Below are positions 23,301-32,300 of a stretch of 33,864 nt of DNA, one piece after another. The DNA is from Elysia marginata (lineage: Eukaryota > Mollusca > Gastropoda > Plakobranchidae). The stretch lies in contig BMAT01010638.1 in assembly GCA_019649035.1 (NCBI GenBank), positions 50,983-84,846 on the forward strand. Reading direction: 5' to 3'. How positions within the stretch are numbered: the first letter of the stretch is position 1; each line of letters begins with the position of its first letter. The notes under the pieces are model-generated. The model ran no database searches, was not told the origin of the DNA, and was given only the letters and a program-made list of their open reading frames with translations. The position numbers were made by a program, and so were the translations under genes.

Positions 23301-26300
23301 TACCGTCTTTCGGTTTAAAGGGATTCTACTGTACAATCAAACGAAAATTGAGCATTGAAAAGACAAACAAGAGATAACTGGATCAAAGTAACAAATGTTT
23401 ATACAAAAAAATTACAACTAATGACTGTTTTTAACCCTAAAAAGTTTTCTTTTATGACAAAATATCAAATTAAATTATTCAACTTGAAATTGCGTTTATA
23501 CCAAACACAAGCAAATCATAAAAAAAAATGACAATCAAGATGAGAAGCCTAGTCTGTCTTTTTTTTTTTTCTGTTTTATTGATTTCAAATTTTCAAGCGT
23601 TGATTTCAGCCACAGCTTAGGTTTGAGGCAGTTTAAATGATTCTAAAAACTGACATCCCCCACCGCTCCAATTAATTCTGAGAGTAACTCTAGGCATGTT
23701 TTCTATGTCAGGGTGGTAAAATCTACTCACATGGATCTGCATCCACAGGGTCCGGGTTCCAGTCCTCCCAGCTGGGGTTTAGACTGCCATCCTCTTCATC
23801 TGCGTCCTCCACAGCGGTGCATGGAGGTTTCGTGTTCTCTAGCTCGTTGACCAGTTCATTATTGCCATCGTCTGTAAGACTTGCGACAATGCAGCGCACT
23901 GTGTCTTCTCTTGACCTGTCAAAAACACAATGTGAAGAGCAAAAAATGTTCAGCTGTAAGTAGACACTAAGAACCGACACAGTATATTAAGGTACCTACC
24001 CAATAGCTAATGGTGGCCATCTTAGATGCAGGTTTCTCTTAAGGGTGCACTGGAGAATGGTATACAAACCTGAGGTATCTACTATTGTTGTTGATGCTAG
24101 AGAATGGTATACAAACCTGAGGTATCTACCATTGTTATTGATGCTAGAGAATGGTATACAAACCTGAGGTATCTACTATTGCTGTTGGTACTAGAAAATG
24201 GTATACAAACCTGAGGTATCTACCATTGTTATAGATGCTAGAAAATGGTGTACAAACCTGAGGTATCTACCATTGTTATAGATGCTAGAGACATGGTATA
24301 CAAACCTGAGGTATCTACCATTGTTATAGATGCTAGAGAATGGTATACAAACCTGAGGTATCTACTATTGTTACAGATGCTAGAGAATGGTATACAAACC
24401 TAAGGTATCTACCATTGTTATAGATGCTAGAAAATGGTGTACAAACCTGAGGTATCTACTATTGTTATAGATGCTAGAGACATGGTTTACAAACCTGAGG
24501 TATCTACTATTGTTATAGATGCTAGAGAATGGTATACAAACCTGAGGTATCTACTATTGTTATATATGCTAGAGACATGGTATACAAACCTGAGGTATCT
24601 ACTATTGTTGTTGGTGCTAGAGAATGGTATACAAACCTGAGGTATCTACTATTGTTATTGATGCTAGAGAATGGTATACAAACCTGAGGTATCTACTATT
24701 GTTGTTGTTGGTACTAGAAAATGGTATACAAACCTGAGGTATCTACTATTGCTGTTGGTACTAGAGAATGGTATACAAACCTAAGGTATCTTCCAACGGG
24801 TTCACACACAAGCTCCAGAATAACGCCCGCAGGTTCAAGCAGCCTCAGTGACTTGATAGCGTTAATGTATGCTGTCAAGATTACAGCTGTGTTCACTCCT
24901 GAAAACAAAAATAACACAACACCCTTAACTCTTATAATTTTTAAACCTTGCATCAGGAAAAGGTCAAGGATTCAATGTATTAATAATAATAATAATAATA
25001 ATAATATCTAGATTTATATAGCGTCTTTTACAATACAATAAAATCTCAAAGCTCTTCACAAACTAAAACATTTTTTGTTTTCCACTTCAAGTTTTTGACA
25101 GGTGAAGAGAAGACATTTTGTGCTGCATTGTCGCAATCTTACAGACAATGGCAATAATGAACTGGTCAACGAGCCAGAGCTTGTTTGAAAACTCAGTCAT
25201 TAGCAGAAATTTGGAGCTCTCAATTTACAAATTATCTTGTCCATGTTTTCGCGCTTGATATAACTATTGTGATATTTCAATTGATTTTTCGATTCTCAAT
25301 TGTCTATCTCGCCAAAAGGGTTTCTAAGGTCTTGAAAAACTACGTCCTGAGGACACTGTTTAGTGCTTGTCAAATATCACAAAGAGAAACTACATGCTGA
25401 GAACTGATAACTATGAATACATAGGCATACAAATTTTCTACCTTGGCCTTATACTTATAGGTATAGCTTTGATAGATTGTAATGCTTTGCAATCAACTCA
25501 CCAGGGTGTAATAGTCGGCTTTCAAGAGCATTTTTCAGGGATGAAACAAGCTCTCCCCTCAACTCTGCCTTCTCGAGACACATACTCAAGTCGGTGATGG
25601 CAGGTTTTGAGTCAGGAAAATCTATGATGATGTCAAAAAACTGCACGATCAGAGACTTGCCAAAGGTTTCGTAAATGTAGTGTCGTAGTCTGTCCCTGAA
25701 TGCAATAACACTAGCGTGCTGCGTAGCGGTTTGTTTGTTGGTGTAGATGTGCTTCAGCCATTCGATAACAAGTTGATCCAACCACTGAAATGCAACAAAT
25801 ATGAAAAAATTCAACTTTACTTCTGTTTGTAGTTTTAATAAGACCAAATAGAAATACTCATACTCTCCATAGGTAATCATAAGATTAGGACCAAGCTGAA
25901 AACTTCTCTTCATCCAAAAACTCTGTGAACAAAAAGATGAAGAGAGTCTTTATATCAGGCCTATTGCATTTATACTCTAAAGCTCTTAACAATGGTTTTG
26001 CAACAGGCCAATACCAACCAAATTATCTTCTGAACTCACAGAAGAGCAGGAGTTGAAGCGCATCACTGTGACACTCTTGACATGATCTTTAACTGACTAT
26101 AGGCGGGTACTCATTTAACGCTTGAGTGTAGCAAAGAAATGTGTGTAAATAGTCTGCCTCAAGGACCAAACATCAACCTACAGAACCATTGGCTCAAACC
26201 CAGGACCTCTATGTCAAAGGCACATTGTTTACAACTAGAACATGACGCCACACTAAGATTAACTAACTGCATCTCTTTGCAAGTGAAAATACCTTCAACT

Positions 26301-29300
26301 CAAACCTTGAGCATTATTTTTGGGAATGGCATTCCTTTTTTTTTCCAAATAAAACAAAGCAACGTGACTATCATAGAGCATTTTTCATTATAATATACAC
26401 AGTGGAGGATGGTAGTCTCTCTATACTAGTGGCATTTATCTTAGAAACTTCAAGTTATTCCCTTGGCTTTCTTTAATTTGCTTTATAATAGATAAAATGT
26501 CCGGAAAAATCTTTGAAAGATATTTTAAAGAACTTTTGCAGAGTATTTTAACACATTTTCAGATGCAAAAAAAAATGAAATGCCAAAATTGTCAAGGGTG
26601 ATTATTAAGTTAAAAAGAGATAGTACTAGCACTATTTACACAGATCTAATTGTGTTCTCAAAAATACTTTGTAACGTAACAAGAACTTTAACGAAATAAC
26701 TACAGCTGTTTGCCTCACAAGGCTAAACAACAAACCGTTTCCAAATGTGTCAGAAAGGTTGTATCAAAGTTTCCTTTGCATTCCTCTTCGATATGTTTGT
26801 CTATCTGACTGTGGACGATTTCTGTAATGGCCGACCCTGAGATTGATTCCATCAAGCCCATCTCATCCCTGTGGCACAAAGAGAAGGAGAACAAATGTCA
26901 AACAAAAATTTGCATTAGCTTTTGTAAAAGATGGTGGCATAGAGTCAAATCCATATAACTTGAACCTGGATAATTTGAAAATTTGTTTAATTTACACTAT
27001 ATTTATAATATCAATTTTATTATTCTTTTATACTGATAAGTCAAAATATGGATAATTCAAAGTTCAATTTTGTCCACATGGGGTTTGAAATGTCCTGACT
27101 GGACTTTGCATACAATATATACACATATGCGATGCAGGGCTCGGCAATTTTCTCCTTCTACTAATCATAACTGTCACTATATCACTCTCACACCAACTGC
27201 ATATATCGAGACATCAAGGGTTTGATAACAGATTTGGCCTTCAACATCCAGCAGTCGGCTGCTGGCCCCATATATTGCCCTATCACAGAAATATAGCAAA
27301 AAAATGTTGGGAAATCGGCTGATCTCTATAAGTAGTACTGTAGACCATGGACTGCAAAACTTGGGCCATGTTGTGGACCCTGCGTGTCTACTCTCTAGGC
27401 CCTGGCACATTTAAGCGGGGAAAGGTGAATGGGAAAATTTCAGGTGGCAGAAATATTGGTCTCATAATTATTGGCTTGATCAAAAATCAAGATCTAGAGA
27501 TTTCGATATTACGTCAACATTCAAGGTATCAGCCTGCGAGTGAAAATATCAAGGAAATTGATGTATCAGCATCTGCATAAATCAGGCGAAAGTCCGAATT
27601 TTGAGATAGAGAGTTATTCACATTCTCTAAAACTGTATTTTTAACACATGGGAAGGTTGGAAAATTCAAAACTTGAGTTGTATCATTTTGAAGATTACGA
27701 AAATAGTTTACGTACGGAAAGTTATAACATTCAAAGGGCTCTAACTCAAAATTAGCATTGGCAATTTATGCCTGATTCGTCTTGATTGACTCATAAATTT
27801 TTTAAACAAAATTTCAGGGAACTACTAAATTTTTTAATGGAAAAGGACAGATTTTGGCTCGTCCAAGGTTATTTTTCAAAACAGAAGAGTTAATTAGCTA
27901 CCTAAAAGGACTGTAGTTGAGCCAATAACTTTGGATTAAATCTCATTTTGATATAACAGGATTCAACTGTCTAGGAACCCAAATCTCTTCACAAATATTT
28001 ATTCACCCTAGCGACACTTTTTCTCAATATAAAGAAAACTACAATTGTCGATACTGATAGATGCAAGAGAACATCAGACATAACAGTTGTTGGAGAGAAA
28101 GTTGAGTGCTTAGAAAACTTTGAATACCTTGGATCCAAAATTGAAGGAAATGGAAAATGTTCAAATGAAATCAAAAGGAGAACAGCCATGGCCGTAGGAC
28201 AGCTTAAGAAAATGGAAAAAATCTGGAAAGGACAAGATAAGCAAACAAAGTTGAAAATCGTTAGAGCATACATATTTCCAACAGCCATCTATGAGTGCGA
28301 AGGATGGACCTTGACAACAGCAGATGAGAAGAAAATCAACGCTTTTGAAATGAAGTGCTATAGAAGGATGCTCAGAATACCATGGATAGCAAAAAGAAAA
28401 AACACAGAAATCCTAAAAGAGTTAAAAGAGGGCCAGGACTGGTTATTGAACAACATCAAAGCAAGGAAACTATCATACTTCGGCCACCTAAAAAGACACG
28501 ACTCCCTAGAAAAGCACAAGAAGGAAAGGCCGACCAACAAGAAGATGGACTGAAGACATTAAGGAGTGGCCACAGATAAGCCCCACAGAAGCTGGCAGAA
28601 AAGCCCAGAAGAGGGAGGTGTTTAGACGGAGGGTTCGGGAGGCAACGTCCACACAGACATGCCAGGATGAGTGAGTGAGTGAGCGACATTTATCACAAAA
28701 TTTACAAACTATTAACCTCTCTCAACTCACAGAGGAGCAACACTTAGAATGATCCTCTGGTGCAAGAATGCCAAATGATTTGTAAAGAAAAACTTAAAAT
28801 TGAGCAGGGAATTGCATCTCACATGCTACTTGGGACAATCAAAGTGTAGTGGAACACTGCTTATAGAAATTGACACACTTTGATGGTCCCTGGCAGCATA
28901 ACAAAAAGAATGTCATAGATAACAAGTTGTGCAAGAAAAAAGAAATGGATGAAGAAAAAAAAGAAGAAGAAAATGGAATAATATTGAGATTAAGCATCCA
29001 GGTCTAGTACACTGCTGAGGTATTACCTCCCTTGTCAGAACATGCCAAGATTTAAACACTGGATGACCTGATTCTATAGCTGCTTACGTAGCACAGACAA
29101 CGGCACTACATGCATTTAAATAAATGTGAAAACTGCGTCAAAAAGTGTTTTTTAAAACTAGTTGGCTAACAAATAAAACTTATTGCCTGATTCCCGATAA
29201 ATTTTACGGAAGCCTCATGAGATAAAGAACTGCTGCTTCCTTTTCTTTCATTATCTTATAATCTCTAATGTCAATTTTATAGGCTACTTTTTTTCATACT

Positions 29301-32300
29301 TACATCTTTGCATTTATCAGATCAAAGTTAATACGGCTGTCCTGTTTCTCTTCATCCTCCATATCTGTCAGGACAGTAGAAAGAAAATCATTTGCAATTG
29401 AGTTTGAAGTTTGATTACTTACAGGATTTTTTTTCATTTGAAGAATAAAATTGAGTCCATGAATTAAATCAAACGTTACAACTTGCAGTTAAGACAAAGA
29501 AATAACACTACAACAAGATACATGATCAATCCTTTACACGTGGCTTTGTTTTTTTTTGCCCCATATTTCTGTGCTAAAAACAATAGGATTAAAATTGAGA
29601 GTAACTTCTTGTCATTTTCTTTTTTAAAAGATATTGTCTTCCCTTACAAGTACCAATATGAGGTTAAAAAAATAACAATTGAATTTTAAAGTTTCAATTC
29701 CATGGAAAATTTGAGAATACAGCAAATGAAGACGGTACCGGTATGTCTTAATGTAAAATTGGAACTTAATGTGCCTTGCAATGGTCAATGATCATGCTGA
29801 GAACACAAAAAACTACAAAACAATCACTGGTAAAGACTTTTCAAAAGATAAATCTATACAAAGACTGGGAATGCCTGCAAAAATTGAAATTATTCTAAAA
29901 AATGAAGGCTTGATAGTGGAAGAGGCGGCACAGACAGAGTTAAGGGAACAAAAAAAAAAAGACATTTTTGGTGTACAGAACTAAAGATTAGTGAGATAAA
30001 GTCTAACAGACGGAGCGAGCATCAACACAAAAAGAAATTATGGATACTGACTTGCAAATAAGAAATAAGATTTAAAACTTTTGTTGTAGGACATTACCTC
30101 AATGAAGACATGGTGGATGAGATAATGAAAGTTACAAGAAGCACAAGGGCTATTGACTTTAACTTTAAGGATCATGTTTCGTAGCATGAGAAGTTCAGTC
30201 TACATATAAAGAATTCCTCAGAATTAAGGAAACCCTTTGTTAAATGTGTCTCCTAAGCATGTCTTCATTGAGTTATGAGAACAAAATTGCAAAGATGTAT
30301 CAATTGTTTTTTTTCCATGTTTGGGTGATAAGTTCAGATAGAGGTAGACAAACCTAAACTAATTGCGGACCTGGAGAGATAATCTCCAACTTTGATGAAA
30401 ATCGCGGCACAAATTACCTGACTGGTCGTGCTTTGCTTTGTAGACTTCAAAGGCATGAGAGTAAAAATCTTTCACAATCGCAGTAAATTTTTCAGGGATG
30501 GTGTAAAATAAAATTGATTTGAGCATGACTTGAATCTGCAGAGAGACACAAATTTTTAAAAAATCATTATGCTCAAGTTTGCAACAACAAAATTATTTAT
30601 GATAAAATGATAAGAAAAAAAGCCACATTTTAAATTCTTTATTTTGGCCGGTTAAAAAAATTAAAACACATATCCTAAAAATCATTATTTTTTAAATTGT
30701 AATTGATCCCCACCCCCACCCTTTTCCAGATATTCTATTAAGATTCATAGCGAAAACCTTAAAATCAAAGTCTGATAATTCAGGGTTTTCTCGTTAGCTT
30801 TATAAGATTTTGTCTTATTATTCAAAGTTAAAGATGTTTAACTCCCTTGATTTGAAGTTTACACAGCCGAGAAGTTTTTCATACTGTTTTCTAGCATTTT
30901 AACTTCTCTAAAGCATGGCTTGCTTAAGATAAACTATCATAGAACAGAATTACCACAACTCATCAAGAAGTGTCTATGATTCCTAAATTCATTTTGTTTT
31001 TGTTTTTTACGCCTGCAAGGTTAAGGTGAGATGCAAGTAGCCTAGCCTACTATTATTAAAAATAGCAAAAGAACTGACTGAGAAGATAAAACTGACTCTT
31101 TGAGTAAAATTCAAATCCTTTTAATGTTTTTGCCAATTTGCAAAAGATGCAAATTATGAGTTTTCCACCGCCTTCATTTGAGGAGAAAACTTGACATATA
31201 CAGTAGAATCCCTCTAAACCGAAATTTTGGGGTCCTTCTAATCAATTTCGGATTAAAGTCATTTTGGTTTAAAATAAGTCCTTTTTTAATATAAATTTTA
31301 AAGGGAAATAATCGAGCCCTAATTACTGCAACATCACAAGTTGTCTCCCTTTGCATTTTTCAATCAATTAAGCCCACGGACATAATGTGTGTTCATTTGT
31401 TCATTGTTGATTGTTTTTTCTTTTTTTGTTTTGTTTTCCTCTGTTTGAACTTCTCCACCCAACTGGGGGTAGGGGTAACATTTGAAGTTCATTAGCTGTG
31501 CTATTTCCGCTGCCTTGCCTATAACTACTGGGCCTGACAATGGAACATTCATCGCCATCGCTTGGCGAAACTAGGCAAACACAGCATTCCTCTAGTCCTT
31601 CGTGACTGCAAAGTTTCGTTTTCTTTGTAGCCGGTCGGAATTTCGAGTCATCACGGGCCTTTTGTAGCTTCTCAGTGTCTTTCAAAATCGTAGACAGCGT
31701 TGAGTTAGGGATGCTGTGTTTCTTGCAGATTTCCGTTTTTGTTAACTTCTTTTCCTCCGCCTCTGATAAGATTCGAAGTTTAAAGTCAATCGTGTGAGCA
31801 CTGTGCTTTCTTTGGGACATCTTGACTGAATGCGTGGTTAAAGTGAACCGAAAAGCGCTAGCAACAAAACTGGGTCTAAGACTAGAGATTATAAAAGTGA
31901 GAATCGCAAGGCGAAATCTCAATCGGTAATCACAGGTCTAACTGCGCTGACTGATACTGATAGCGACATTGTGACGCAGTGACGGTGTGTTGTACTGTAG
32001 GCACGCGCAGTCGCGCAGTTTGTCTCGATTTAGAGGGAGGTTACAAAGCTCGGTAAATTTGATTGGCCTAGGTCAACGCCTCTCACACTCTACATGTGGG
32101 GCCCATCAATGCATCAGTAAGAAAAGTTCCAATATCGATGACCGAGTCTCGTTACATCACAGATCACTGATTCACTGGCACTGTCAATCAGTTTCAGTAC
32201 CACAGACAAAGCGAGCCCACACACACACACGCAGACACGCCACCCGAGCACAAGCTAGACTAGGCCTCCCCCTCCCCCTTTCTTTCCCACTCAGGCTCCT

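Noticed and set aside
24434-24640. Open frame on the plus strand encoding repeated MVYKPEVSTIVIDAR peptides
   Set aside because: It is a translation of the 47-bp minisatellite inside an ANAPC2 intron; unit lengths of 47-50 bp do not keep one frame.
24053-24780. Regularly spaced array resembling a CRISPR
   Set aside because: Units abut with no unique spacers, and the context is an intron of an animal gene; it is a minisatellite.
27940-27972. Complete MITE ending in GGATTCAACTG
   Set aside because: A matching left end flanked by TA could not be found upstream; kept only as an isolated terminus.
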